Under the pieces are notes generated by a model. That model made no database searches, had not been told where the DNA came from, and saw nothing but the letters and a program-made list of their open reading frames with translations. From Microplitis mediator (Eukaryota > Arthropoda > Insecta > Hymenoptera > Braconidae), in the NCBI RefSeq assembly GCF_029852145.1, contig NC_079973.1, positions 5,394,001 to 5,458,000 of the forward strand: a DNA stretch of 64,000 nucleotides. The letters are read 5' to 3'. Shown piece after piece: positions 23,398 to 34,590 of this stretch. A program made the position numbers and the translations under genes. Numbering within the stretch: the first letter of the stretch is position 1; each line of letters starts with the position of its first letter.

Positions 23398-26300
23398 TTT
23401 CATGTTGTAAAAAAAAATACTGATTATTAATGATGATAAAATTGTCTTTGTCACTCAATATTTGGATGATTGCTATTTCGATGGTCATACCCAATCATTT
23501 AAGTTCTCAATTTTGATTATTTAAAGGACAAAATGCTCATAGCTGTAATATGGATATAAATAAAGGTTTCAAATTTATATAAATTTAGTCTATTGTTATT
23601 TCAGAATTTCTACAACCTTGAATAGTATTCGATTGTAACAATTATAGTCTTCAATAGTTACAATTAGCATCTTCGATAGTAATTGTCACCACCATCAATT
23701 GTTACTGCTGTCATTCTCAATGGTAAAACTGATTATTTTACCTCTGAAAAATTTTGCTACCATTTCAAATAGATGAAATAAAGAATGTAGTATTGTAGGA
23801 AGTATAATAAAATTTTCTCCGAGTGAGAAATAATTTTGTTTATGTGAAAAAGATATAGCGCGGTGTGGTAGATTGTGAATTGGGGTTTTAAGTGGAAACT
23901 GAAGAAAAGGAAATGGGGTGAGTGTAAAAACCAATCTCAGAAAAGCTGAAAGAGAATGCGATTGCGAGATAATTGAGTAGGAAACCATTAAGAGTGTAAT
24001 CGTGTCTTTCTACCCTTTGGCGTGTCTCTCGACGGGGTGGTACAATTAAGAAATATCCGAGTTGGAATATTCGGTGAACGGAAGCAACTGGAGCGCCGTC
24101 CGTTTGAGTTAATTATACTCGGAGTAGCTGTGTAACAAAACACCAGACATTTACTCTTCTCTACTACGCCTTTACGATTTACGTTTACTGCCGGTATAAT
24201 GTATTATTTTCTATTATTTCAAATGCTTAAGAAAATAACATTCTTGGCTCATTATTTAAGGTTTCGTTTTATATTTTTTTACTATACAAATATTTAGGGA
24301 CATCAATTAAAGCCGTTTCGATTTACTCAGAGCAATTGGCCGCGAATGAATTATTTTGTAATTATTTTGAGTCTTAATTACTCTTTTTTTTTATGTTTAA
24401 GACGCGATAAAAGAAATTGGTGATTAAGTTTAAAATATTGGGCCAAGAATAGTCAAATTTAGTTCGCAGTTACAGTTCAAATGTCACTTATGGTATTTTT
24501 GAATAGATAGTTTAGCTTGAAAATTTGATCTACATACAAAAATTTTTCAAAGATTTCATCGCTTTGTTATAAAAGGGTTGAAATAATTTTTCCAAAATTT
24601 CGCCCATTTATTTAAGAAGACCAAAGTCAGAAAAATATTCTAGTTTTTTGTCCAAAAATGAGTAAATCAAAATATGTTTGTAATGTAAAATTTGAAAAAC
24701 TAGCCGGGTAAAAAAAAAACTCGAGTTTAATTTCAGTTAGAAATTTTGCTTATTACAAAATTTGATCTATTTAGTTCAGTTTGAAAATTTCTTTATTAAT
24801 GAAGTCAAATTACATATGGTTTCATACATTTTTGATGCTTATGTTTTAAATTGTCTCTGTCTTTGCAATAAATAGATATATAATTTGAACGAGGTAAAAA
24901 TTTGAATAAACCACTAGACAGAAATTTGATTTATTCAAATAACACACCAACATGTATAATGATTTCTGATCATGTTTCTGACCGCGACCAAAAATTTCAG
25001 CCACTCGCCATCTAGCGGCAGTCTAAGAAACTAAAATTCCAAAAATTTTTTGTTGATCCTTAAAATTTTTACTGACTCGAATTTAAAATTATTCTAATAG
25101 ATTTTTATTATTTCGTTGGAATTTTTCCCAAAATTTCTGGTAACTGAAAACGCTGTTGCTATAAAATATATTTGTTATTTATTTGAGTATTCAATAAAAG
25201 CGATGAAATAAAAAATAAAAAGTCCCGTTATCGTGTTTGCACAAGATTGACTTCTCAGGCCCTTTGGCTTTCTCGATAGATTTCTTGGGTTTTTTTTGTT
25301 GATCGGAAATTACCAACTCCCACTGCACCTTAGTATTGTGTATACATACGAGATAATTCGTAAAGTTGCGTGCCATCGTGATACGCCCGTGCAATTCGAG
25401 ACTAAAAGAATCGAACATGCTTCTCAGAGCAATAAGAGTAGTAAAGAGTCGAGCAGTTGAAGTCAGAGCAAAAAGGTTTGCTCGTTTTCTCGTCTGCGAC
25501 AGGCAAATTGCCTCGTTTCCTGACGGCTCGTGCTTCTCCAAGTGTAACGGCCCCAACAGGATTGGAATTTACGGAATCCCGTTTTGTGTTGTTTATTCGA
25601 TCTGGTGTGAACTATATACAAATATATACATACCTATCGACAGAACCATTTATTTGTCACTGTCTTTTAAATCGAAATTTTGTTTTTGTCATAATAAAAT
25701 ATTTTTCCGTTCGGGTGCTGTTTGATTGACATTAAATGGATGTTATATTTAGATTATCGAAAAGTTTTTTTTTCCAAGTGTTGGAAGAGTGAAATGATAG
25801 ATTAGATAAAAAGACAAAAGCTTTCAGACACGAAAGCAACTCAAAGAACCGTAACTTGTTCATCTAGTCGACGTGATGTCGTGATTCCGAGTGAATGAGC
25901 AGCTTCCTTTTTAAATCATTTAAACCCAATCATGATTATCTCTTGTATAAAATGTAAATTAAGTCTTTGTTCAAAGGTTTCAAGACTGGAAATTAAATCT
26001 CGGAATTAATTTATGCGAAATGGTTTCTGATAAAGAATTGTGATGAAATGTATCAATTTTATATGATTATAAGAGAGACGGTCGGAAATAGGGCAGCTTA
26101 AAATTTTGTCGAAAATTTTATTTTCATTTGACTTCAAATTGCATTGCATCCGTTCCGATTTTTTATTGAAATTTACATACAAATATCATGCGATTTTTTT
26201 GTTAATAAAAAAGTTTTTTGGTCACCCCATTTTTCTCAAAACTGGAAAAAAATGTCGTGACACTTAGAAATAGGGGTTGTTTTTTAAATTGATATAAAGT

Positions 26301-26748
26301 TGAAGATAACTAATATATAAGCAATGAAATATATGATTATAAGGAAAAAAAAAAAAATCAAATGTATTTTTGAGGTTTTTTTTGATGAATTCAAAAAAAT
26401 TATTATCAATTTAATGAATTTGATGTCATGTATGTATGTATGTATATAACTATTAAACATTCTAATAAAACTCGCGTTGATTTCTTCTTTGAAATAAAAC
26501 CTCCTCCAACTCGAAAGGTCAAGCTAATCATGAAATCACACTTAACTTCAAATAACCATCGGCTTTAATTCGATATAATTTTTTTCAGTAAATACATTTG
26601 ATTATTAAGCTATCAAGTTCTTAAATATCAACAGTAACTGCAAAATTTATAAAAAATTAATTCATACCTTCTAGGTAAATAAAAACAATTACTGATCCGT
26701 AAAAGTTTTCCGAGTCATAAAAATTAATGACATTATATTATGATCTCA
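23398..26748. other. AT-rich region, no supported gene
   Basis: Frames at 23695-23988 (minus) and 25191-25729 (both strands) are open, but overlap in several directions without splice sites or a recognisable family. The 25360-25600 segment is GC-richer and single-copy; coding is possible but unproven. Around 26330-26400 there are A-rich runs and a TGTATGTATGTATGTATAT tract near 26430. No RNA gene was seen. Confidence 0.45.
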
Positions 26749-26910
26749 CCCTCTAAAAATGAATTAACGAAATTCACTGCGAATCGATGGATAGTTACTA
26801 TTTCTGCAGCTATAAGTATACCACTAATTCAACCAGTGGTACTTATAGCGGTTTTCAGTGAATATTCACTAATTCGAAGTGAATTTCACCGATTCATTTT
26901 TACTCTCCAA
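26749..26910. mobile_element. foldback element, CTCTAAAAATGAAT type
   Basis: The left end reads CTCTAAAAATGAATTAACGA then AATTCACTGCGAAT. The right end reads GAAGTGAATTTCACCGATTC then ATTTTTACTCTC, an inverted copy. The centre also folds (CTATAAGTATACCACTAATT with CCAGTGGTACTTATAG). The first 65 bases recur at 63642-63715. The next 138 bases carry the same AGTGAATATTCACT words and look like a second, damaged unit. Confidence 0.7.
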
Positions 26911-27048
26911 ACATGAATTTTAGTAAAAATAAGTGAATATTCACTAACTCAAAGTGCAAATCGAACCACTAATTCCAAAAAGTGATTCGATTGACACTCC
27001 AAATCAGTGAATACTTACTTATTTTACTTATTCGTGCTTCGAGAGTAT

Positions 27049-27138
27049 ACTCTTAAAATAAATCAGTGAAAAGTGCTGCAAATCAGTGAATATATTCACT
27101 GATTTGCAGCACTTTTCACTGATTCATTTTAAGAGAGT
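27049..27138. repeat. near-perfect 90-bp palindrome
   Basis: Two arms of about 44 bases meet at GTGAATATATTCAC and match with a single substitution plus a two-base AG difference at the very end. Words in the arms (AATCAGTGAAAAGTGCTGCA) are seen in both directions. It would form a long hairpin if transcribed. It belongs to the CTCTTAAA/AGTGAAT family with 26749-26910 and 51669-51834. Confidence 0.9.
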
Positions 27139-27739
27139 TGAGAGCATCAAAAAAATTAATTATCATTAATTGAGATATTTTTTCACCAAAATAAGTTCTA
27201 CCTCCAAATTTATATTCTCAAACAAATAAAAAATAACAGATAATTATCCGTAAATAAACTTTTGACCCAATATTATTTTTGTAATCAATTCGTCTGACAA
27301 TGAGACAATAACAAAATTTTCCACAAATTACTCATTCAATTTTCACTAATTATATCAACATATTTTCCCAAAAATTATCCACTAATTTTAAATAAAAATT
27401 TATTAGCAGTTTCTCAACAGAAAAAACAGTTTTTTAAAAATAAAAACGATCAACCTCATGAGTATAAATTAATAGTAAATTAATTCGTGATCACGCGTGT
27501 AAAGATGCATGAAAAATCAGAATAGGTTTGCGTGGTTAGTTGCAACCATCCACATCTTTTTATAACCTTTTATTATTTTATTTATCGTCTTCCTCACTCG
27601 TATACTTAACTCCGATCATCATCTTGGTTTCTTTCTTTCTTTCTAACCATACATACCTATACCTATACCTCCACCTTCACCTTTACATATATACATATAT
27701 ACATATATATATACATATCTTTCTCACTTCTCACACATC
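27139..27739. other. AT-rich stretch, nothing supported
   Basis: AT-rich sequence followed from about 27590 by a pyrimidine-rich run (CTTTCTTTCTTTC, CCTATACCTATACC) and TATACATATA units leading into the GC-richer island at 27740. The plus-strand frame at 27540-27809 is a translation of these simple repeats. Confidence 0.5.
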
Positions 27740-27923
27740 TCACAGTGTCGTTCTCGCTGTTGGCTCGACGCTCAGCACAATAGGATCAATATCCCGCTGG
27801 GGTATATAAAACCCCGTAATCCCTGGCATCTGTGGGCCACCTGCAGTCGCGCGTTTCGTCACGGACACCACACGTATTTTGTCCACTACTCGTTTGCCAC
27901 CACGGCCACCAACGATTTCCAAC
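27740..27923 (-). CDS. weak candidate coding exon in a GC-richer island
   Basis: On the minus strand a frame of about 60 codons is open from a possible acceptor (TCTAAATAG before 27923) to a TGA at 27740-27742, or to a possible donor CT-GTGAGA just before it. The peptide is of mixed, ordinary composition (VVDKIRVVSVTKRATAGG and GITGFYIPQRDIDPIVL). Against this, a second minus frame and a plus frame are also open across most of the island. The plus strand also carries TATATAAAA at about 27801, so a promoter or other non-coding use is equally possible. There is no ATG at the 5' edge, so it would have to be an internal or terminal exon. I do not recognise the family. Confidence 0.25.
27801..27809 (+). 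promoter_or_regulatory. possible TATA box
   Basis: The word GGTATATAAAACCCC sits in a GC-richer island, a good match to a TATA element on the plus strand. No downstream gene was identified, and the word also falls inside the minus-strand candidate frame, so it could be coincidence. Confidence 0.2.
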
Positions 27924-28172
27924 CTATTTAGACAACATCCACCATGTCTATTGTCATTCAACAAACTTTACTATTTATCTATACAAAGAATTTACTTTTC
28001 CATGTAATGTATATTTTGACTTCTTATTGTCATATATTTTTACACATTTTTATTCAATATATTACTTCTTGTATATATTTTTCATTCTTATATTTATTTT
28101 CCTTCGACTTTTTTTTTTTATCTTTTTTTACCTTAAAAATTTTCTAATGTGCAAATATTAATAGGTCATACT

Positions 28173-28177
<5 letters not shown>

Positions 28178-28225
<48 letters not shown>
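28178..28225. repeat. (TA)n microsatellite
   Basis: An uninterrupted TA tract of about 24 units followed by a T run. Confidence 0.95.
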
Positions 28226-28233
<8 letters not shown>

Positions 28234-29030
28234 TTTGATTGACAACAAAACAAACCACGACAAAAACTCCTCACTCATCTTTTTACCATCGATCATGACA
28301 GTTTAACAGGATAAAAACACTCTCGACAAAAAGTTGAAGGATGAACAAGAGATTTGCTGTCGAAACTTCACAGATATCGATTTTAGTTCTTTATGTGATT
28401 ATCGTTACACTATTCTTATAAATAGATATATATTTTTTTAGCGTCTTTAAGGAATACAACGGTAGCATAATTGAAGAACCATAACATGTCAACTGAATTA
28501 TATTTTTTTTTGTTGTACGTAATATTGTTTTGTAAGATAAAAGTATGGGATGCGCATATGTATGAATTTTTTTTGAATCCAAAGAGTACCGACATGAATG
28601 GTTGCTCAAAATATTTTCACAGCCACGTAGAAAATATATGTAAGCAGAAGACCAGATTTTTGATGAGTGTAAATTTTAGGTGAAATAAAGCGGGAAGAAG
28701 AGAGTGGTGTTTGAAAGTTGCTTTACCTCAGACTTTGGGATTACAGATTTTAGAAAACCGTGAAATTATTAGTAGAGTGGCATGAAAAGACTACTCGTTT
28801 ATTGGGTCGGTGTCATGACTCATGAGGATTTAAAAGTTTGATTTTGAATTAATAAATTAAATTCACTGTTACATTTAATTTTTTTTTAAAGGGAAAATAA
28901 TCATAATTAATTTCTAAATAAAATTTCAAATGTATGTATACAAGTAATGCGAAGTGACGCCATTTTTATATTTGCTTAGATTATGAGAAATTTACTGGGT
29001 AATTGCGTGTCTATCCATACAAAAAAAAAA
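28226..29030. other. AT-rich stretch, no gene seen
   Basis: Frames at 28391-28609 (minus) and 28471-28683 (plus) overlap head-on and have AT-driven composition. A poly-A run lies at about 29022-29037, at the edge of the next repeat. Confidence 0.5.
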
Positions 29031-29039
29031 AAAAAATAA

Positions 29040-29570
29040 GAATCGGCCCATTACTGGGTCGTGAATGGCTGCCAATTTTGATGCATCGGCGGAAGATCGG
29101 CTAAATATCGGATGATAACGGTATGCCAAATGGCAGTCACAAGCATTGGCCAATCGTGGCAATCAATCATCGGCCAAAGCTTGGTATCAAGCATCAGCCA
29201 AAGCTTAATTTATCTCAATTATTTAATAACAGCTATACTAAATAAAAATGTTGATATCAACCTCTGACATGGTGAATAAAATTCAAATGTAAGATTTGTT
29301 CTCCAATCAAATTTGATATAATCATTTATATAAGTTGAGAAAATAAATAACGGACACAGAATCAGCTATTATAAAGCAAGTAGCGCTTGCGCGAAGAACA
29401 CTCGTTCGAACCGTTGGCCAACGAACGGCTGTTAATTGTGCGCCATTTTTATAAGCAAAAAGACGGCTGCCAATGATTCACCATGCACGGGCCAGTATAG
29501 TTAGCCATTTATTGGCCAATCATTGCAAACCAGGCATCGGCCGATCTATGGGAAAATTTGGAAGCTCGGC
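29040..29570. repeat. GGCCAA-rich repeat, divergent copy
   Basis: Words ATCGGCCCATTACTGGG, TTGGCCAATCGTGG, CATCGGCCAAAGCTTGG (twice within 50 bases) and TTGGCCAATCATTG recur. It resembles the GGCCAAGG repeats at 33665-33925, 39181-39372, 40491-40868 and 42190-42475, but is more diverged. The 82-codon frame at 29473-29721 overlaps it and is not accepted. Confidence 0.55.
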
Positions 29571-29770
29571 GACTTTGTATGGGATATTGACATTAGAAAA
29601 AATTCAGTCAACTTTTCGGTCAATTTTTAATAAAACAATTTTTTGGACAATACTAATTGTAAAAGTGCTTGTAATTTTGAATGAATCACAAGTTATACCA
29701 CTCGACATAGCAACCAATTAGTTCTTCACGAAATTCATCAAAAATTTCTCTTCACTTCTTCTTAAGGTGA

Positions 29771-29924
29771 AATGGGGGTAAAAAATTATTCAGTCAATTT
29801 TTTGGACATTATTAAAATTAACGCGGGAACTGCCATTGAACTCAAAAAATGTCCGATGAATTTTTCGCTGGACAATTGACGTCAATTTTCTGATAATTGT
29901 CCAAACAATTTTTCTACCCTACAT
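29771..29924. mobile_element. short inverted element, GGGGGTAAAAAATT ends
   Basis: The left side reads GGGGGTAAAAAATTATTCAG then CAATTTTTTGGAC. The right side reads AATTGTCCAAACAATTTTTC then TACCC. The two sides pair imperfectly. There is no coding potential. Confidence 0.45.
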
Positions 29925-29949
29925 GTAAGTGATGCGCATCACTAATATT

Positions 29950-30209
29950 TACAGAGATAATTTTTTGAAAAAATTTACCCTGCAATTTAGAGTAAACTTG
30001 GGCCAAAAATAAAATAAATACAAAAAGAATAAAAACAGATTCCCTTTGTTTTACTTTTTGCACTTTTTTATTCAAGAATTACTTGAAATTGGGTGTTTTT
30101 ACCCCATAATTGAACACTATCTAGAAACAGAATAGTAATTGTTCATCCAGGCCCAGTTTTACTGACAATTATCGAGTAAAATTTATTAGATAATTCTCTC
30201 CGTGTATAC
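29950..30209. mobile_element. possible inverted element, ACAGAGATAATTTTTT ends
   Basis: Starts near TTTACAGAGATAATTTTTTG and ends TTAGATAATTCTCTCCGTG followed by TATA, giving inverted ends of about 15 bases. The interior is AT-rich without a frame. The boundaries are approximate. Confidence 0.4.
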
Positions 30210-30253
30210 ACGCAGTCAAAGATAAAAAATCCAACGTTCAAATTGAATTTGAT

Positions 30254-30481
30254 TACACGCAGATAATTTTTAAGTAAAAATTACCCATAAATTTTGGTAC
30301 TGTAAGAACATCTATCCAATAACTAAATTATTACCATGTTCTTAGTAGAAATTGCACTTCATTTACATGCTTTCGAGCAGTATATTTTACAATATGCATG
30401 GGAAAAATTTAGATATTTACCACATGCCCCCACAGTATCAAATTTTATGGGTAATTTTTACTAAAAATTTCTCTGCGTATA
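30254..30481. mobile_element. foldback element with TACACGCAGATAATTTTT ends
   Basis: The left arm reads TACACGCAGATAATTTTTAA then TACCCATAAATTTTGGTACT. The right arm reads AGTATCAAATTTTATGGGTA then AAATTTCTCTGCGTATA. About 50 bases pair at each end. The central part is unique. It shares the TACACxG outer motif with several other elements in the window. Confidence 0.7.
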
Positions 30482-31624
30482 CAACAAAAAAAAAAAAATT
30501 TATATCTATGTTTTGTTTATAATTAAATTATTTTCAAACGTATATTCAGACCCTGTCCTCATAAAATAAATAACTTAAAAAAAAAAAAAAAAAAAATTAT
30601 CTTTATCTCATCATCATTATTATTTTCTGTCCATTTTCACTAGAATAAGATCAAAATAACATTCAACGCTTTCAAATTTATTATTTAACTTTCTTGTCTC
30701 AAATTTCCTTGAATTTCTTCTATGTGACATTTTTTTCACTTTTTCCTGTGACAGTTTTCTAACCATAATTTTTTCTCACTGTCATTTACAATAAATAAGA
30801 AATTTGAATAATAAATTTTATGGAAATATACATTTTTGAATGAGAAAAAAAATTTTCACTTCCGTTGTCCCCAAATTGTTTTGTTATATATTTATCTATT
30901 AGACTTTATTAAACAACGATAAATAATCGTTAAGACTATTTAAAAAAAAATAAATGAAAATGATGGTTACCCGCAGATTTCTAAAGCTCCTCATCTCATA
31001 CTCATGTAATCAACAACATTATAAAAAAAAAACTGTTATCCACTCAAAAACGATTGATCGATCGGTTAGTACGTGTGACATTGATGCTGTTCGACATGAG
31101 TATACACTAAGTATTACACAGAAGTGTGGTATACATTTCATTTATATACTTATGGATATACGGAACAAAAAAAAAAAAAAAACGCATTATTATAGACACA
31201 TTGATGATATCCATGAGTCCTTTTCCTTTGAATCTTGAACAATTCTCAGCAAGAGATATCACCCGTATAGAGATCGGTAAGTCCTCAATGACGTCTGTCT
31301 ACATTTTTTATGTTTAATACATCAGGCTTTTATTCTTTTTTAACTTCGAGTGTTTGGACATGATATTTTTCCCACAAGTTTATCTTTTTTTAATTTAAAA
31401 ACCATTTATTTTATTTTATGTACAGAATTTAATGCATTGGAAAATTACTTTCAGTTAAGGAGCCAAGGCTCGATTTCAAGGTGATATGAAGTGATCGGGG
31501 CAAAATGGGTCACTGCAAAAATTTGGGAAAAAAATATTTTGTCTAGAATTTATTTATTTTGAAAATATAATTAATTGAAGAAATACAGGAAATGAAAAAT
31601 TTTCTTGTTGGAAAACGTCACTCA
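30482..31624. other. AT-rich stretch, no gene seen
   Basis: Long A-runs occur (about 30485, 30575 and 31167). Frames at 30954-31238 and 31126-31317 on the plus strand run through one of these A-runs and have no recognisable content. No RNA gene is visible. Confidence 0.5.
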
Positions 31625-31860
31625 AAATTTCGGAGTTTTAGAAAATATTATTCCGCATACGGTTTTTGCAGCGGAGTAATTTTGGAGTAACCTGGGGTTT
31701 ATTTAAATTAAAAATCACTCTGATTCAGAGTTTTAATATTAAAAAAAATAATTTTCTTTAGAAGTTAATTTCACTTCGAACTGGAGTTTCAAAATTATAA
31801 TAAATTCCCATTCGGAGTGAATTTTACTCCGGATTTAATCCGCAAATATTTTACAGTGTA
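31625..31860. mobile_element. ACTCCG-type foldback element, degraded
   Basis: Contains CCGCATACGG, GCGGAGTAATTTTGGAGTAA, CACTTCGAACTGGAGTTTC and GGAGTGAATTTTACTCCGGA, and ends CCGCAAATATTTTACAGTGT followed by A. The same words build the elements at 43881-44075, 57260-57562 and 57737-58091. The left end is not clear. Confidence 0.55.
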
Positions 31861-31901
31861 TGCAATTCAAAAGGAGTGATAAACAAATAAATATATATAT
31901 G

Positions 31902-32416
31902 TATAGGGGAGGGAAGGGCAAAAGGGGGTACTTAAGGAAACATCAAGTTTTTGACGACTCAAATACGTTAAATCTTTTTTTTTTAATAATATTCAAAGTA
32001 AATAGAAAAAGTTTTCAGTTGCCAAAAAATTTTCATTTTTGCGGGCGAAATGGGGTACCCCCTAAAAAAGGTAAAAAAAAAAAAAATTTGTGAATTTTAA
32101 ATGAATTTGATTAAGTCAAATTTTTCTGTAAGTAATTTACATGAAGAAAAATTATATTTTACATGATTATTAGATGCAAAGAAAGAAAAAAAAATTTTTA
32201 ATAGTTTTTATCAAAAAACAAAAGTCATTAATATTTTTGAACTAACAATTGATTGATGAAAAAGTTTGACAAAAAGAATTCAAAATAACACTCAATTATA
32301 TTCACAAAAGTTATTTTGGAATGTTCAAAAACCATTTAAAATATAAAATTTTTTTTTCATAAAATTTTGGGGGTACCCCGTTTTGCCTACCCTACCCCCT
32401 TTTGCCCCCTTCCCCT
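31902..32416. mobile_element. GGGGCAAAA/TTTTGCCCC bounded element
   Basis: The left end reads AGGGGAGGGAAGGGCAAAAG followed by GGGGTA. The right end reads TACCCCCTTTTGCCCCCTTC followed by CCCT, an inverted copy of about 24 bases. A further inner pair, GCGAAATGGGGTACCCCCT and GGGGGTACCCCGTTTTGCC, faces inward. The plus-strand frame at 31860-32093 is A/G-run derived. Related elements: 36804-37553, 40928-41845 and 52981-53445. Confidence 0.75.
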
Positions 32417-33664
32417 AAATTAAGTAACACTAAAATTTTTATAATAATTTGTTGTCCCAACATACCTCAGCTTCCGCTACTCCAAAATGAATGATTAATA
32501 AAACTCTAATAAACTTTATTATTACAAGCTTTAGTTTGTAGACTAAGAAAGTCAAAATAATTCAAATCAAACAAAGAGTAGTCAAATCGAGCTGGCAAAA
32601 ATATTTAAGTCAAAACTCAGCAGTAAATCAAATCGACAAAAGCGAAATTAGAGTCGACTTTCATTTTAAAATTATACTTAAGAGAACAAAGTGGTCCATT
32701 GTCGCCGATCTAGCGACTTAAAAACATGTCATTCTGCACACATATTTAACACACAAAACCATAGCACGTACAGAAACAAGGTACGTATTAATTAATTATT
32801 AAAACAATTCTTTTTAATTATTAAAATATTAAATTTCAATTCGTAGTGATATTTTACATGCTTATAATGTACATTAAATATATTAAAAATTTAAATTAAT
32901 TCAAGAATCACTGCGGAAATAATAATAGTGTGCAACGAGCTGTAAGGGACATCGTATTGGATTAAAACCGTCGCGTAAAATCAGCGAACAAAATTTAGGG
33001 TGTGTTATTTCGGTTGGAGGAGGGGGTTATATATCTGCCTTTTTATGTGTATATAAATATCATACATATAATATGTGTGCACATATGTATATGTATGTGT
33101 TTAAAAGTGTTAGTTGTACAGTAATTGGTGAACAAGGTACAATGTATTTCGAATTGTGGAAGCCGAAGGTACCCAACACGTTCGCAAATTAATTCGATCA
33201 ATTAATACGTGCTCTGGTAAGCTACGTGTATTTTCAAATCTATGCTTCTATACTCCATATGTGTAACGTTGTATTAAATTGCTATACACATGTATGTATA
33301 TATGTAATTTGTAAATCCATGCGATATTCGCAGCTGTGCAATGTCTATACAGAATATTCTCTCTCTACTTTTCTCTAGTCTGCTTCCTCTTCAATTCTCT
33401 CTTCCATACACAAAACTTCAGTTTTGCGTAATTTAATGTATATGTATATGAATATATGAAAGACTAAATCAATACATGTATTATTTTAATTTTACAGTGG
33501 AATAAATTTAATTTAGTTTATGTATTTTATTATTTTTTTTAGTAAATAAATTAATTTTTTAAGGAATAAGAGAAAATAGTTAAAAAAAAAATTTTGATGA
33601 AAATTTACCATGAGCTGGGTTCGAACCGAGCGAGTTTCTCTGGCTGAAATAGTACAGAAAAAAG
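32417..33664. other. AT-rich stretch, no gene seen
   Basis: Mostly unique AT-rich sequence with TATG-rich patches (about 33040-33110 and 33290-33310). No frame, RNA gene or repeat family could be supported. Confidence 0.5.
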
Positions 33665-33925
33665 AATATCTTGGCCCAAGCCTGGGTTGCCATTGAATGG
33701 CCAAGGCTAGGTTACCCAGTTTTGGCCCAAGCCTGGCTTTCTATTGAATGGCCAAGACAGGGGAACCCAGCCTTGGCCCAATCCCGGGTAATCATTGTAA
33801 CGGCCAGGACTGAGTACCCAATCTTGGGCCAAACATGGGCCAATATAGGTGTGCCAAAGCTAGGTTCCCCAGTGCTGGGCCAAGTAGGGCCCTGTCGTTC
33901 AATTTTGGCAGCTCCTGCATGGGAA
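33665..33925. repeat. GGCCAAGGCTGGG tandem repeat
   Basis: TTGGCCCAAGCCTGG, GAATGGCCAAGGCTAGG, TTGGCCCAAGCCTGGC and GAATGGCCAAGACAGGGG recur at about 53-base spacing and then decay into GGGCCAAACATGGGCC. The frame at 33671-33946 is produced by the repeat (recurring Ala-Gln-Ala-Trp) and is not taken as a gene. Confidence 0.7.
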
Positions 33926-34067
33926 ATAAAGTTTCATTCAACTTAAAATACATCAGAAACTGTAAAATTTAGTATGTGCTCCCCAATCGAACATTTTCTT
34001 CCAGCACCGTACTGAGTCAGGTGCAGAACAGTAACCAGTCGGGATCTCATCTTTCCGTGGACAATTG

Positions 34068-34590
34068 TACACAGAAAAAAAGGATTTCTTGCCCTGGCAG
34101 ATTTGCATTAAGGTAATTTACCACATTCTGCCGTAATTTACGGTAAAATACGGTATTATACCACGAACTCGCTGGAATTTCACGGTAACTTACGGTAAAT
34201 TACGGTAAAGTAGGGAAATTTACCATAATTTCTGGCATTTTTACCGTAAACAGTGCAATACTTCACTTTAAAGTAAAATACCACACGCTTCCAGCAATTT
34301 TACGGTACATTTCCGCTCTTGTACTGCAAGTTTACGGTAAAAGTACTGTACCTATGTCGTCAAATAACGTAATTCTTCCGAATACCGTAAAGTACGGTAA
34401 TTTACCGCAGTATAGATCTACCAGGGGGCACAAGAAAAATTTTGCACAATTAAATGAAAACAAAAATTTTTCTAGGCCTTGAAAAATTGCCATTTTCAAT
34501 TCCTCATGCAAAAAGTTTCACAAGGCGAGTAAAAATTTTTTTAGACCGAGTAAAAATTTTTTGCGTTAAGAAATCCTCTTTTTCTGTATA
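34068..34590. mobile_element. foldback element with ACGGTAA/TTACCGT interior
   Basis: The left end reads TACACAGAAAAAAAGGATTT then CTTGCC. The right end reads AAGAAATCCTCTTTTTCTGT then ATA, an inverted copy of about 20 bases. Inside, TTACGGTAA, TTTACCGTAA and ACGGTAAAGTA recur more than ten times in both directions. No coding frame is present. Confidence 0.8.

Noticed and set aside
25191..25729. Overlapping open frames on both strands, 90-121 codons
   Set aside because: Three overlapping frames compete and none shows a recognisable domain or a good start. It may be a unique non-coding patch; I could not support a gene.
33671..33946. 91-codon frame with recurring AQAW and EWPRxG motifs
   Set aside because: Derived from the GGCCAAGG tandem repeat.
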